Assembly (NCBI RefSeq): GCF_003583365.1
Contig: NZ_QXED01000001.1
Location: forward strand, 1,054,001-1,118,000
DNA: 64,000 bases
DNA from: Fibrisoma montanum
GTDB taxonomy: Bacteria; Bacteroidota; Bacteroidia; Cytophagales; Spirosomataceae
Reading direction: 5' to 3'
This document shows positions 43,451-52,427 of the stretch, in pieces; position 1 is the first letter of the stretch, and every line of letters starts with the position of its first letter. The notes below the pieces were generated by a model, which saw nothing but the letters and a program-made list of their open reading frames with translations, was not told the DNA's origin and searched no databases. The position numbers were made by a program, and so were the translations under genes.

Positions 43451-44319
43451 TGCTTGTCTGATTTATCTTTTTCAAAACTTTGTTTGATGCCCCGGTAGGC
43501 CCAACCCAGCAGCGTACCCTGCTCATTGTCATTCTTGGCAGTCATTACTTCTCCCTGCTTAACGCGCTGTAGTTGATCGAGCAGTTTTTTAACCCCTTTC
43601 TTTTTTGTTTCCTCAGGGTTCATCATCACTACCTTCTCTTCGGTTTCCTGTGCAGCCTGGCGAGCGGCAATGAGCGCATCAGGCTCAGCGATTGTTACAA
43701 CCAGTACCCGCTCAGCGGTCGGGGTCGGTTTTGCGGCAACAACCACAGGTTCATTACGTACCGCGGGTAATTGGTCCATCGACCCTTTCGCCGGCTCGCT
43801 CTTCGCGACTACGGGTTCTTCGCTTTGTAGCGCTTTTTCCGGACCAGCGTTTACATTCGACGGTTCTGGACGGCTCTTTATCTTATTGGGCAGATCCGCT
43901 GAACGGCTGGGCTTGCGAACTGACGCTATTTGCTCAACCGGCTGCTCTAGTTGCTTGCCAGCTGTATTCGCAGGCTGATTTTGCGGAGACGGAACATTCG
44001 TTTCTTCCTTGTTCGACGCCTGATTTTCCGTTGGCTGAACGGGTTTTCCGCTGGTCGCGGCAACCTGCCGATCGTTTACCTGCATTCTGGTGCCGGCGGG
44101 CCAGTATTTCCAGCCCACCAACGCCACCAAAATCAGGCAGGCAGCAGCGGCTGCATACCTGTACAGGTCCGGATTACGCCAGATTACTACCCGTTGTTTT
44201 TTCTGTCCGAGCCGTTCCTGTAATACCTTCCAGGCATCGCTGCCCGGCGTCAACGACATGTTGCCCAACTTGCGGGCAAACAGATCGTCAATAGGCGGCT
44301 TTTCGGTATGTTTTTTCAT
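43447..44319 (-). CDS. Single-pass membrane protein, probable anti-sigma factor
   Basis: 290 residues. A short cytoplasmic part (about 1-52) is followed by one transmembrane helix (about 53-71, YAAAAACLILVALVGWKYW) and a long periplasmic part rich in Pro, Gln, Glu and Lys. This topology, and its position directly behind an ECF sigma gene that it overlaps by 32 bp, fit a membrane anti-sigma factor. No zinc-binding HxxxCxxC motif is seen, so the call rests on context. Confidence 0.65.
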   Translation of the reverse strand: MKKHTEKPPIDDLFARKLGNMSLTPGSDAWKVLQERLGQKKQRVVIWRNPDLYRYAAAAACLILVALVGWKYWPAGTRMQVNDRQVAATSGKPVQPTENQASNKEETNVPSPQNQPANTAGKQLEQPVEQIASVRKPSRSADLPNKIKSRPEPSNVNAGPEKALQSEEPVVAKSEPAKGSMDQLPAVRNEPVVVAAKPTPTAERVLVVTIAEPDALIAARQAAQETEEKVVMMNPEETKKKGVKKLLDQLQRVKQGEVMTAKNDNEQGTLLGWAYRGIKQSFEKDKSDKQ

Positions 44320-44878
44320 TGGTAAGGTCTTTTTCCAGTTTTTTCAGATTCGCCTGCAATAAGGTTCTTGCCCGGCTCAGCTGCGATTTTGATGTTCCTT
44401 CCGAAATCCCCAGCATCTCGGCAATTTCAGCGTGCGAATACCCTTCAATAGCATACAGATTAAATACGGTTCTGTAGCCGTCGGGCAGTTGATTGACCAT
44501 ACGCAACAGGTCATTCTCATGAATAGCCGTATCTGCCCACTCATAATCTGGTTCATCGCTTATTTCATCCACGGCCACTTCCTGCCGCCACTGCCGGTTT
44601 CGTCGCAGAAACATGAGCGATTCAGTAACCATGATCCGACGTATCCAGCCCTCAAAACTCCCATCCTCCCGAAACTGATTTATTTTCTCAAATACCTTCA
44701 TAAACCCGTCAATCATCACCTCCTCAGCATCAGCCCGGTTTGAACAATACCGGGTACAGACCGCCATCATTTTTCCGGCGTAACGCTCATACACAACCTT
44801 GTGCGCCCGGCTTTCACCCCGCTTCAGTGCTGTTACCAGCTGCGCTTCAGTCGTGAAAAAAGGTATTATTCGGAGCAT
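44288..44878 (-). CDS. ECF-type RNA polymerase sigma factor
   Basis: 196 residues. Region 2 is YERYAGKMMAVCTRYCSNRADAEE followed by GFMKVFEKINQF and FEGWIRRIMV; region 4 is LPDGYRTVFNLYAIEGYSHA with the helix-turn-helix IAEMLGISEGTSKSQLSRAR. It should direct transcription of its own operon and maybe envelope genes. The overlap with the next gene points to coupled translation with its likely regulator. No consensus sigma-A-like -7 lies upstream, consistent with autoregulation by another promoter type. Confidence 0.92.
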   Translation of the reverse strand: MLRIIPFFTTEAQLVTALKRGESRAHKVVYERYAGKMMAVCTRYCSNRADAEEVMIDGFMKVFEKINQFREDGSFEGWIRRIMVTESLMFLRRNRQWRQEVAVDEISDEPDYEWADTAIHENDLLRMVNQLPDGYRTVFNLYAIEGYSHAEIAEMLGISEGTSKSQLSRARTLLQANLKKLEKDLTNEKTYRKAAY

Positions 44879-44944
44879 GTCTGTTTAGGTTTCAGCGGTA
44901 AGATGCAGATCGGCAGGAGGTAGGTTGCATCAGTCGTAAAAAAA

Positions 44945-44981
44945 AGTGCCGGCCCTGACAAATATCGTCAAAGCCGGCACT
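44945..44981 (-). terminator. Terminator of the act-cox operon
   Basis: Perfect 9-bp GC-rich arms (44945-44953 and 44973-44981) with a 19-nt loop. On the minus strand the stem is followed by eight T residues (44938-44945). It lies 20 bp after the last gene of the operon. Confidence 0.85.
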
Positions 44982-45001
44982 CAAATCACCTTATCGCTCG
45001 C

Positions 45002-45379
45002 CTACAGGCCGGGCTGATACTTTATACCTGATACGTAATGCAGCCAGATAACCCTCGAAATTCTAAAATTTATTGGGGCAATAATGACCATGACCGGTGC
45101 AACCACCGCTACGTAGAGCCAGCCATCCGGATCATTGGCTAAGTAGAACAGCATAAAGCCGATTACCAATGCCACGCCTGCCGATATGGCATAGCTTACA
45201 AACATAGCGCCATAAAAATACCCTGGCTCTACTTCGTAGCGTAACCCACAATGAGGACAAAATTCATACATTTTGTCGAAGCCGGTCAATGAATAAAACG
45301 GCTTCTCAAAAATTTTTCCTTGCCTACATCTGGGACATAGCCCGTTTAACGCGGCTTGCAATTTCGAGTCGTTGCCCAT
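45002..45379 (-). CDS. DUF983 membrane protein with zinc-ribbon motifs
   Basis: 125 residues from ATG 45379; the longer frame to 45415 overlaps the previous gene further. Two Cys pairs (LCPRCRQGKIF and FCPHCGLRYE) form a probable zinc ribbon, followed by two transmembrane helices. DUF983 proteins often lie in cytochrome oxidase operons, and a role in assembly or heme handling is suspected but not shown. It is the last gene before the terminator. Confidence 0.85.
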   Translation of the reverse strand: MGNDSKLQAALNGLCPRCRQGKIFEKPFYSLTGFDKMYEFCPHCGLRYEVEPGYFYGAMFVSYAISAGVALVIGFMLFYLANDPDGWLYVAVVAPVMVIIAPINFRISRVIWLHYVSGIKYQPGL

Positions 45380-45605
45380 ACTCCTTCTTACTGTTGCGGT
45401 ACCACAGATAACCAATTGCGGCTACCAACAGATACGGCACCGACAGCAGATATAGGATACCAATATTCAATTCCGAAGCAACGACGCTTCGACCATTGCT
45501 AACCGTACTTTCGACCGTTCCCCGGCACATGGCGCATTGAGCCATTAACTCAGGCGATATTGCCAGAAAAACGATGAGAACAAACCACACTTTCCAACTT
45601 TTCAT
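45324..45605 (-). CDS. Small exported CxxC membrane protein in the oxidase operon
   Basis: 93 residues. A signal peptide (about 1-22, ending LMAQ) is followed directly by CAMCRGTVES, a CxxC near the new N-terminus, then one transmembrane helix (about 48-69) and a basic cytoplasmic tail. From memory, proteins with AQCAMCR at this place are common in Bacteroidota oxidase loci. The topology places the CxxC in the periplasm, where it could hold copper or a disulphide for Cu-centre assembly (inference). Its 3' end overlaps the DUF983 gene by 56 bp. Confidence 0.75.
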   Translation of the reverse strand: MKSWKVWFVLIVFLAISPELMAQCAMCRGTVESTVSNGRSVVASELNIGILYLLSVPYLLVAAIGYLWYRNSKKEYGQRLEIASRVKRAMSQM

Positions 45606-45615
45606 CGCTTTCGAT

Positions 45616-46158
45616 TTAATGAACGTAATACGGCTTAATCATCAAATAAACTACAACGCCAGTAATACTGACATACAGCCAGATTGGATACGCGTATTTT
45701 ACCGTTTGCTTGTGCTTTGCAATCTGCCCGCTAAGCGCGAAGTAAACGGCTCTGAGTACAAACCAAACCACTACGATTGACAAACCAATGTGGGAAATCA
45801 GCAAAAAGTAATATACCGGCCTTATCCAGCCCTCTCCGCCAAACGCAGTTGATTCATTTGACAGGTGATAAAGTACGTAGCTAACCAGAAAAAACGAACC
45901 CAGTGCAAAAGCGGTTAACATGGTCCGCTTGTGAGCTAATACGTTTCCCTGTCGAATGAAGTACAAACCAGCTACCAGCAGTACAGAAGTCGCTGTGTTG
46001 ATCACACCATTGATGTGAGGCAGATACGTTGTCCAGTTTCCCAGATCTACCTTCTGGCGAATCCCCAGAAGTACGGCCACTGCCAAGGGTATTGCCAGTG
46101 AAAGAACATTAATGAGTCGGTTCGCTTTTTGCTCCTGAACGGGTTGCAGCGTTTCCAT
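45616..46158 (-). CDS. DUF420 membrane protein
   Basis: 180 residues with five hydrophobic helices, including VNYLIK-like end regions and conserved histidines in YVLYHLSNES and SHIGLSIVVV. The DUF420 family accompanies cytochrome oxidase genes and, like its relative CtaG-type or YozB proteins, is thought to help oxidase assembly. Here it follows the SCO gene by 11 bp, which supports that view. Confidence 0.87.
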   Translation of the reverse strand: METLQPVQEQKANRLINVLSLAIPLAVAVLLGIRQKVDLGNWTTYLPHINGVINTATSVLLVAGLYFIRQGNVLAHKRTMLTAFALGSFFLVSYVLYHLSNESTAFGGEGWIRPVYYFLLISHIGLSIVVVWFVLRAVYFALSGQIAKHKQTVKYAYPIWLYVSITGVVVYLMIKPYYVH

Positions 46159-46169
46159 GATTGGTGAGT

Positions 46170-46880
46170 TTATTGTTTGCTGTAGATGTCTAACAGCACC
46201 CGAATTTCAAGCACCAGCCGGTCAACGTCTTTCTTATCGGTTCCGTCGTAAAAACCCCGGACAATGCCTTCCTTATCTACTAATACCAACTTTTCGCTAT
46301 GAATAAAAGTTTCGTCCGGGTTGCCATTCTTAACCCCGGCGTCGACCGCTGGCAGATAGTAGCCGCGCATAGCCAGATTATATATATCTGCTTTATTACC
46401 AGTGAGGAAATACCATTTGCCGGGAATTGCCTCATATTTTTGAGCGTATGCTTTCAGTTGTTCGGGTTTGTCATGTTCCGGATCAACCGTATGCGATAGA
46501 AACACCAGATCAGGGTTCTCCCGGAAAATATCCTGAACGCGGGTAAGCTGAGATGAAAGTTTTGGGCAGACTGTGTTGCAGCGGGTAAAGAAAAAAGACG
46601 CTACAAAGATCTTGTCTTTCACCACAGAATTATCAATCACGTTTCCATTCTGATCTATTAATCGAAACGGCGGGATGTGATTATACAAGGTATCTGTCAG
46701 TTCACTACCATCCGGGCCAATCACTTTTCCCATCAGCGGCTCCCCCGATGTTGAATCGATTTTCGGCAAGTAACGTGGCAATACGTAGTGATTTTGCGTG
46801 CCGAACCGAAGAAATAGATATAGCAAAGCCGGGACCAGCAGCGTAGCTACCAGAATCCCGGCTTTCATTTTATTTGTCAT
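46170..46880 (-). CDS. SCO1/SenC family copper chaperone
   Basis: 236 residues with an N-terminal membrane anchor (about 6-25) and a periplasmic thioredoxin-like domain. The copper-binding CxxxCP motif is FTRCNTVCPKL, and the third ligand His lies in FLSHTVDPEHDKPEQ. SCO proteins deliver or reduce copper for the CuA centre of subunit II. Position inside the oxidase operon agrees. A second in-frame ATG (codon 5) is a possible start. Confidence 0.92.
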   Translation of the reverse strand: MTNKMKAGILVATLLVPALLYLFLRFGTQNHYVLPRYLPKIDSTSGEPLMGKVIGPDGSELTDTLYNHIPPFRLIDQNGNVIDNSVVKDKIFVASFFFTRCNTVCPKLSSQLTRVQDIFRENPDLVFLSHTVDPEHDKPEQLKAYAQKYEAIPGKWYFLTGNKADIYNLAMRGYYLPAVDAGVKNGNPDETFIHSEKLVLVDKEGIVRGFYDGTDKKDVDRLVLEIRVLLDIYSKQ

Positions 46881-46883
46881 GTG

Positions 46884-47219
46884 TTACCTCAGTTGAAAAA
46901 TGGAGCCACCCTCCACCAACAGGGCAATTAACAGCCACACAACGAACAGTGTTGGTATGAGGATAGCCCAGATCAGGCTTTTAACTTCATGCTTAAGGTG
47001 CATAAATTCACCTACGATGTAAAAGGCTTTGACAATTGTCATGCCTATAAAGATGGCGACTTTCAACGTACCTGCCGGAAACAGAAAGGCGGTTACGAAT
47101 TCGAGGGCGGTTATTCCTGCCAGCACCCAGAAAGTGCGCCAGATTACAGCCGTTTGCGGGGGCGCTACTTCCGTGCCTCCGTGGTTATGACCGTCGTTGT
47201 TATGTGCGTAATTAGCCAT
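46884..47219 (-). CDS. Cytochrome c oxidase subunit IV family protein
   Basis: 111 residues: a His/Asn-rich N-terminal tail (HNNDGHNHGG) and three transmembrane helices, with FIGMTIVKAFYIVGEFMHLK as the typical sequence of prokaryotic subunit IV (CtaF-like). It stabilises the oxidase core. It lies 18 bp behind the subunit III gene and 3 bp before SCO. Confidence 0.88.
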   Translation of the reverse strand: MANYAHNNDGHNHGGTEVAPPQTAVIWRTFWVLAGITALEFVTAFLFPAGTLKVAIFIGMTIVKAFYIVGEFMHLKHEVKSLIWAILIPTLFVVWLLIALLVEGGSIFQLR

Positions 47220-47237
47220 ATCAGAAAAGGTGGTTAA

Positions 47238-48035
47238 TTAAACCAGGTAAAAGAAGGTAAAGACGAATACCCAGACGAGATCGACAAAGTGCCAATAAAG
47301 ACCTACTTTTTCAACCATCTCATAATGGCCACGGCGCTCGTATAAACCGGTCGCTGCACGGTAGAAGATGAGTATGTTCAGTACAACACCACTTAATACG
47401 TGCGTCCCATGAAAACCCGTAATGAAGAAGAATAGGTCAGCGAAAGCCGGAGGCCCATATTGGTTTTCGACCAGGTTAGCACCGAAGATTGTGCGTTCTA
47501 CCCATTGACCGCTAACCAGTTCTCTGATAACGGTTCCCTGTTCCGTACCGTGAATAAAGTGCGACCACTCCCAAGCCTGGCTTCCCAGGAAGGTAAGCCC
47601 TCCTAAGATTGTCCATAACATATATTTTTCGACATCAGCACGATCCATGCGGTGTCCGGCTTCAACAGCCAATACCATTGTCACACTACTGAAGATCAGA
47701 ATAAATGTCATTATGCCAACGAATACCAGCGGGGCATCGACACCATGTAAGAACGGTACAGCGTTGTAAACCTTTTCAGGTATAGGCCAGTATATGTTTG
47801 AGAATTTGAATACTTCTCCATAAATAGCCGGATCCCAGGCCGGATAACTGAATCGAATTAATCCGTACGTTACCAGCAGAGCCGAGAACGTGAAGGTATC
47901 GGAAATCAGGAAGAACCACATCATCAGCTTGCCATAACTGGCATTCATAGGCTCGACACCACCCATCCAGGTTTTCTTGTCAAATGCCTGCGCTGAATCA
48001 GAAGGTGCAGTCTCGGTCGTCACAGTAGCCGCCAT
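47238..48035 (-). CDS. Cytochrome c oxidase subunit III
   Basis: 265 residues with seven hydrophobic helices. Family motifs are GFHGTHVLSGVVLN and the C-terminal end YWHFVDLVWVFVFTFFYLV. Subunit III surrounds the proton entry side of subunit I and keeps turnover stable. A second, shorter subunit III-like gene precedes it by 15 bp, an arrangement I recall from other Bacteroidota. One of the two may be a five-helix scaffold. Confidence 0.92.
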   Translation of the reverse strand: MAATVTTETAPSDSAQAFDKKTWMGGVEPMNASYGKLMMWFFLISDTFTFSALLVTYGLIRFSYPAWDPAIYGEVFKFSNIYWPIPEKVYNAVPFLHGVDAPLVFVGIMTFILIFSSVTMVLAVEAGHRMDRADVEKYMLWTILGGLTFLGSQAWEWSHFIHGTEQGTVIRELVSGQWVERTIFGANLVENQYGPPAFADLFFFITGFHGTHVLSGVVLNILIFYRAATGLYERRGHYEMVEKVGLYWHFVDLVWVFVFTFFYLV

Positions 48036-48050
48036 GCGTCTAAGTAATTA

Positions 48051-48641
48051 TCAATGAAAATAGACTAAAAAGATAAACAAATACAACCACAAAATGTCCA
48101 GAAAATGCCAGTAAGCGGCTGCAATCTGAATCCGCTCAAGGCTTTTGGCATGGATTCGCAGGCGAAACGCAGCTACCAACGCAAATACCAGAACTAAGAG
48201 TCCGGTAATCAGGTGGAAGGCATGCAAGCCCGTAAACACGTACATGAACGACCCGGCGGGGTTTCCAACGAAGAAGACTTTCTGGTCAACTAGTTCAACC
48301 CAACCCTGGAATTGCATGTACAGAAATACCATTCCAAGTGCAAAAGTAACAGTTATTGCGGTCTTGAGGCTGGCAAAATTGTCTTTTTTTGCGGACAAAT
48401 ACGCCCAGTGCATCGTCAGGCTACTTACAATCAATACAACCGAACTGTAGGTAAATACTGGCGGAATTGTGTATTCCATCCAGTTTCCTTCAGCCCGACG
48501 TACAAGATAGGCACTCGTCATGGCTGCAAACAGCATAATTATGCTAACAATGAACAGCCAAAGTATGAACTTTCGGGGATTCATCGAGAGGGTTTCCTCC
48601 GGTTCCTCCACCATGGTTATATGATTTGCTACGTCACTCAT
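48051..48641 (-). CDS. Cytochrome c oxidase subunit III-like protein (short form)
   Basis: 196 residues with five hydrophobic helices. It has the subunit III signatures FTGLHAFHLITGLLVLV and AAYWHFLDILWLYLFIFLVYF. Lacking the first two helices of long subunit III, it resembles the form found in caa3 and cbo-type enzymes. It follows ctaB by 6 bp. Both subunit III-like proteins may sit in the same complex. Confidence 0.9.
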   Translation of the reverse strand: MSDVANHITMVEEPEETLSMNPRKFILWLFIVSIIMLFAAMTSAYLVRRAEGNWMEYTIPPVFTYSSVVLIVSSLTMHWAYLSAKKDNFASLKTAITVTFALGMVFLYMQFQGWVELVDQKVFFVGNPAGSFMYVFTGLHAFHLITGLLVLVFALVAAFRLRIHAKSLERIQIAAAYWHFLDILWLYLFIFLVYFH

Positions 48642-48647
48642 GATTAG

Positions 48648-49526
48648 TTAAACCTTATCTAGTAAGTAAACAATCTGTACGATAGGCAAGTAAAGCAGCG
48701 ATCCAAACATCATCTGCAATGCTGCCCTGTCCGTACAGGTCTTCATTAAGTGAAACGTTTGTGCCAGAAACAAGATTCCGCCCAGCATAGCAACAAGCGC
48801 TGAATTTATTCCAGTCATTCCCAGCATATAAGGCAGCCAGCCAACTGGTATAAGAAACAACGTATAGATCATGATTCTGAACGCTGTCTGCGTGTCTTTT
48901 TCTTTTCCTGGCATCATCTGAATGCCTGCTTTTTTATACTCGTCAAAAGCAAGCCAGCCAATTGCCCAAAAATGCGGGAACTGCCAGAAAAACTGAATAG
49001 CAAACAAAATCCCTGGCTCTAATCCGTAATGGTTTGTAGCCGCAACCCACCCAATCATTGGAGGAAACGCACCTGGCAAAGCACCTACAAATACCGCGAT
49101 TTGTCCTTTACGCTTTAGGGGAGTATACACAAACCCGTACAGAAGTAGTGATAATACCGCCAATGCAGCAGCTCTTACATTAAAACACACTACAAACAGG
49201 TAGCAGGCTATACTGAATAAAATGAAGGCAAAAACGGCTGCTTCATTAACACTCAGTCGACCCGTTGGCAACGGACGTCCCGCTGTCCGCTTCATAACCT
49301 TGTCGGAATCTTTCTCAATAATCTGATTAATAATGTTGGCAGCTCCTGTAATAGCAATTGATGCTATTATCAAAACCCCAATTTTTAACCAGTCGATTTG
49401 ATCCGCTGCTAAGCCATATCCAAACACCCCTGAGAATACAACCGCTAATGTTAGTTTTATTTTCAGCAGCTCGAAATAGGCTTTGGCCTTATCGCCTATT
49501 ATATCTAAAGACAGTAATCTCTCCAT
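48648..49526 (-). CDS. ctaB: Protoheme IX farnesyltransferase (heme O synthase)
   Basis: 292 residues with nine hydrophobic helices. The two polyprenyl-binding motifs are NIINQIIEKDSDKVMKRT (NxxxDxxxD type) and YKKAGIQMMPG after AFDE. The enzyme farnesylates heme B to heme O, the first step to heme A. It starts 1 bp after the ctaA stop, so the two heme enzymes are coupled, which shows that the oxidase is an aa3 type. Confidence 0.94.
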   Translation of the reverse strand: MERLLSLDIIGDKAKAYFELLKIKLTLAVVFSGVFGYGLAADQIDWLKIGVLIIASIAITGAANIINQIIEKDSDKVMKRTAGRPLPTGRLSVNEAAVFAFILFSIACYLFVVCFNVRAAALAVLSLLLYGFVYTPLKRKGQIAVFVGALPGAFPPMIGWVAATNHYGLEPGILFAIQFFWQFPHFWAIGWLAFDEYKKAGIQMMPGKEKDTQTAFRIMIYTLFLIPVGWLPYMLGMTGINSALVAMLGGILFLAQTFHLMKTCTDRAALQMMFGSLLYLPIVQIVYLLDKV

Positions 49527-49527
49527 C

Positions 49528-50547
49528 TCAAACTGATATTAAACGAGACTCTTCTGCGGCTCGTTTAGGTAAAATAAATCTGGGGTTCAGTAATAGCCAG
49601 GTTACAAACTGTAACCCCACCATGACAACCGCCAGAAACAAATGAATAGGCTGCGCAAATGCTGGCACTGAAAAATAGCCCATTATTGCACCTGTAGTAA
49701 TTTCAGCAAGTACCAGTGCAACTAATGCTTTGAACAGCTGATCTAAAACGCCTTTTTCGCGCAGTTTATGCAGTTGATACACAACCGCTACGTGAAACGC
49801 CAGAATTACCAGTGAAAATGAACGATGGACGTAAAAACGCCAGTCGAGGTTTTCAACCCATTGTTCACGCTGACTATAGCCGAACCGGCGAACCACTTCG
49901 TCTAATGCATCCCGGACCTGAGTGCCGAGTAACAACTGGCCAAGGGACAGGACTATTGTGACTATTAAAATTCGGTTGATCAAGCTCTCTTTCTTACTTT
50001 TTGATTGACTCCGTAAACGAGTTGCGTTTGACCGTATCAACACAAAAAGCAATGAGAAAACAACTAGTATTGCCAGCAGTAAGTGTAAGGTGATCATGTA
50101 CTGAGCCAGTTCAGTGGCTACAACCCTTGAACCTAGCCAGCCATTTACACCAATTAGCAAAAAAGCAGCAACGCTTCCCCAGAAAACGGGTTTGTCTTTA
50201 CGCAGGTATTGGAAAGATGCCAGTAATGTGGCAAAAACAAGCAGGCCAGAAAAAACGCCTAGTAATCGATTGACGTATTCAATCCAGGTCTTAGTAGCAT
50301 TGAATACAACTTCGCCCTTCAATTTTGCACCGTATATTTCCTGATAATTGGGCGGTAGCTGGGAAATATCAGTAGGAGGAATCCAGCGACCGAAACATTT
50401 CGGCCAGTCAGGACAGCCCATCCCGGAGCCGGTTCCTCTGACAATTCCACCTGCCAGAATAAGCAGGTAGATAACTATGACTGTCAGAAGCGCCAGACTC
50501 CGGAATCGCTGTTCATGTTTATTAGTGAGGTTGCTTAAACTGGTCAT
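49528..50547 (-). CDS. ctaA: Heme A synthase (COX15/CtaA)
   Basis: 339 residues with eight hydrophobic helices. Characteristic sequences are GGIVRGTGSGMGCPDWPKCF near the N-terminus, where a conserved Cys pair lies, and His residues in ITLHLLLAI, HRSFSLVILAFHV and IHLFLAVVMV that bind heme. It oxidises heme O to heme A. The start lies within the 3' end of the subunit I gene (26-bp overlap), so it is translationally coupled. Confidence 0.93.
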   Translation of the reverse strand: MTSLSNLTNKHEQRFRSLALLTVIVIYLLILAGGIVRGTGSGMGCPDWPKCFGRWIPPTDISQLPPNYQEIYGAKLKGEVVFNATKTWIEYVNRLLGVFSGLLVFATLLASFQYLRKDKPVFWGSVAAFLLIGVNGWLGSRVVATELAQYMITLHLLLAILVVFSLLFVLIRSNATRLRSQSKSKKESLINRILIVTIVLSLGQLLLGTQVRDALDEVVRRFGYSQREQWVENLDWRFYVHRSFSLVILAFHVAVVYQLHKLREKGVLDQLFKALVALVLAEITTGAIMGYFSVPAFAQPIHLFLAVVMVGLQFVTWLLLNPRFILPKRAAEESRLISV

Positions 50548-52405
50548 TTAAGTTTTGAGCCTCAATCTCTTTCTCCAGGCCAATCAACTCATTCTCATGC
50601 GGAAGATTTGATTCCGGAGTTTGCGAGTAAGGTACGTTTTGTGGAATGAAGTCATCCTTCGCACCCGGCTTGCTGTAGTCATACGGCCAACGATACACAG
50701 CCGGGATTTCGCCTGGCCAGTTTCCATGTCCTGGATTGATAGGGGCCGTCCACTCCAGCGTATTTGACTTCCACGGGTTCTGGGGAGCCTTCTTTCCTTT
50801 GAATATGCTGTACACAAAGTTCCAGACAAATATCCACTGGGCCGCAAAGGTGAATACCGCTGCTATGGTTATGAAGCTATTCATATCGCTGAAGATATGC
50901 TTCGTAAAGTCATAACTTGTAAAGGCGTAATACCGACGCGGGAAACCAGCGATACCAATGTAGTGCATTGGAAAGAACACCAGGTAAATTCCAATGAACG
51001 TAAACCAGAAGTGAATATATCCAAGCTTATCGTTCATCATCCGGCCAAACATTTTGGGGAACCAATGATAAACACCCGCCAGCAGACCAAACGCTGAAGC
51101 AGCTCCCATTACCAGGTGGAAGTGGGCCACAACGAAGTACGTATCGTGCAACTGAATATCGAGCGCTGAGTTTCCTAATATCAAACCGGTCAGACCACCT
51201 GAAATGAAGAATGATACCAGACCAATCGAGAACAACATTGCCGGCGTAAAGCGAATATTACCCCGCCACAACGTAGTAATGTAGTTGAACGCTTTCACAG
51301 CAGACGGTACTGCAATAATTAGCGTCAGGAACATAAAGATTGATCCAAGGAACGGGTTCATTCCAGTCACAAACATATGGTGTGCCCATACGATGAAGGC
51401 CAGGAATGCAATACCCATCATAGAGGCAATCATGGCGCGATAGCCAAAGATTGGTTTCCGGGCGTTGGTTGCAATGATTTCTGACGTCATTCCCAATGCC
51501 GGAAGCAGTACGATATACACCTCAGGGTGACCCAAGAACCAGAATAAGTGCTGGAATAGAATCGGGCTACCACCTACATTCGGTAATGCTTCACCTCCAA
51601 TGAAGATTTCAGACAGATAAAAGCTCGTTCCAAAGCTACGGTCGAAGATCAGCAGCAATGCAGCCGACAACAGTACCGGGAAGGAAATTAAGCCAAGAAC
51701 GGCCGTCAGGAAGAATGCCCACACCGTTAATGGAAGCTTGCTGAACGACATACCCCGTGTCCGCAGATTGATTACTGTTGTAATGTAGTTAATACCACCC
51801 AACAACTGCGACACAATGAATAAAGCCATACTAACAAGCCAATAGGTCATACCCGCTTCTGAGCCTTTGTGCGCCTGCGGTAATGCACTTAATGGCGGAT
51901 AAACTACCCAACCACCTGCAGCAGGACCTGTTTCAAAGAACAGCGACACGAACATGACAACACTGGCCAGGAAGAAAAACCAGTAAGACAGCATGTTCAG
52001 GAAACCCGAAGCCATGTCGCGGGCACCAACCTGCAACGGAATCAGGAAGTTACTGAACGTACCGCTCAAACCGGCTGTCAGCACGAAGAACACCATGATG
52101 GTTCCGTGCATAGTTACCAGTGCCAGGTAAAAATCAGGGTCCAGCTTACCCGTTTCGTCAATCCAGCTCCCTAAAATTGGGCGCAGGAATCCAAGCTTCA
52201 TATCGGGGAAACCCAACTGAAGGCGAAACATTACTGACAAGCTAATACCAATAACAGACCAAAAGATACCTGAGATCAGATACTGTTTTGCAATTGTCTT
52301 GTGGTCCTCTGAAAAAACGTATTTACGCCAAAAACTTTGCGGCTCGTGGTGCTCGTGCTCTTCCACATGAGCAAGAGTCGCTGTGTTCTGTGCTACGGTC
52401 GCCAT
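50522..52405 (-). CDS. ctaD: Cytochrome c oxidase subunit I (aa3 type)
   Basis: 627 residues with twelve core helices. The catalytic sequences are present: WFLGHPEVYIVLLPALG (CuB His and cross-linked Tyr), WAHHMFVTGM (CuB His pair) and HDTYFVVAHFHLVMG (heme ligands). The HPEVYI motif marks an A-family oxidase with a normal K channel. The N-terminus has a His/Glu-rich tail, and the C-terminus a hydrophilic extension of ~80 residues. It reduces O2 to water and pumps protons. Confidence 0.96.
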   Translation of the reverse strand: MATVAQNTATLAHVEEHEHHEPQSFWRKYVFSEDHKTIAKQYLISGIFWSVIGISLSVMFRLQLGFPDMKLGFLRPILGSWIDETGKLDPDFYLALVTMHGTIMVFFVLTAGLSGTFSNFLIPLQVGARDMASGFLNMLSYWFFFLASVVMFVSLFFETGPAAGGWVVYPPLSALPQAHKGSEAGMTYWLVSMALFIVSQLLGGINYITTVINLRTRGMSFSKLPLTVWAFFLTAVLGLISFPVLLSAALLLIFDRSFGTSFYLSEIFIGGEALPNVGGSPILFQHLFWFLGHPEVYIVLLPALGMTSEIIATNARKPIFGYRAMIASMMGIAFLAFIVWAHHMFVTGMNPFLGSIFMFLTLIIAVPSAVKAFNYITTLWRGNIRFTPAMLFSIGLVSFFISGGLTGLILGNSALDIQLHDTYFVVAHFHLVMGAASAFGLLAGVYHWFPKMFGRMMNDKLGYIHFWFTFIGIYLVFFPMHYIGIAGFPRRYYAFTSYDFTKHIFSDMNSFITIAAVFTFAAQWIFVWNFVYSIFKGKKAPQNPWKSNTLEWTAPINPGHGNWPGEIPAVYRWPYDYSKPGAKDDFIPQNVPYSQTPESNLPHENELIGLEKEIEAQNLNDQFKQPH

Positions 52406-52427
52406 AATGTTGTTTGTTGTTTATTGA

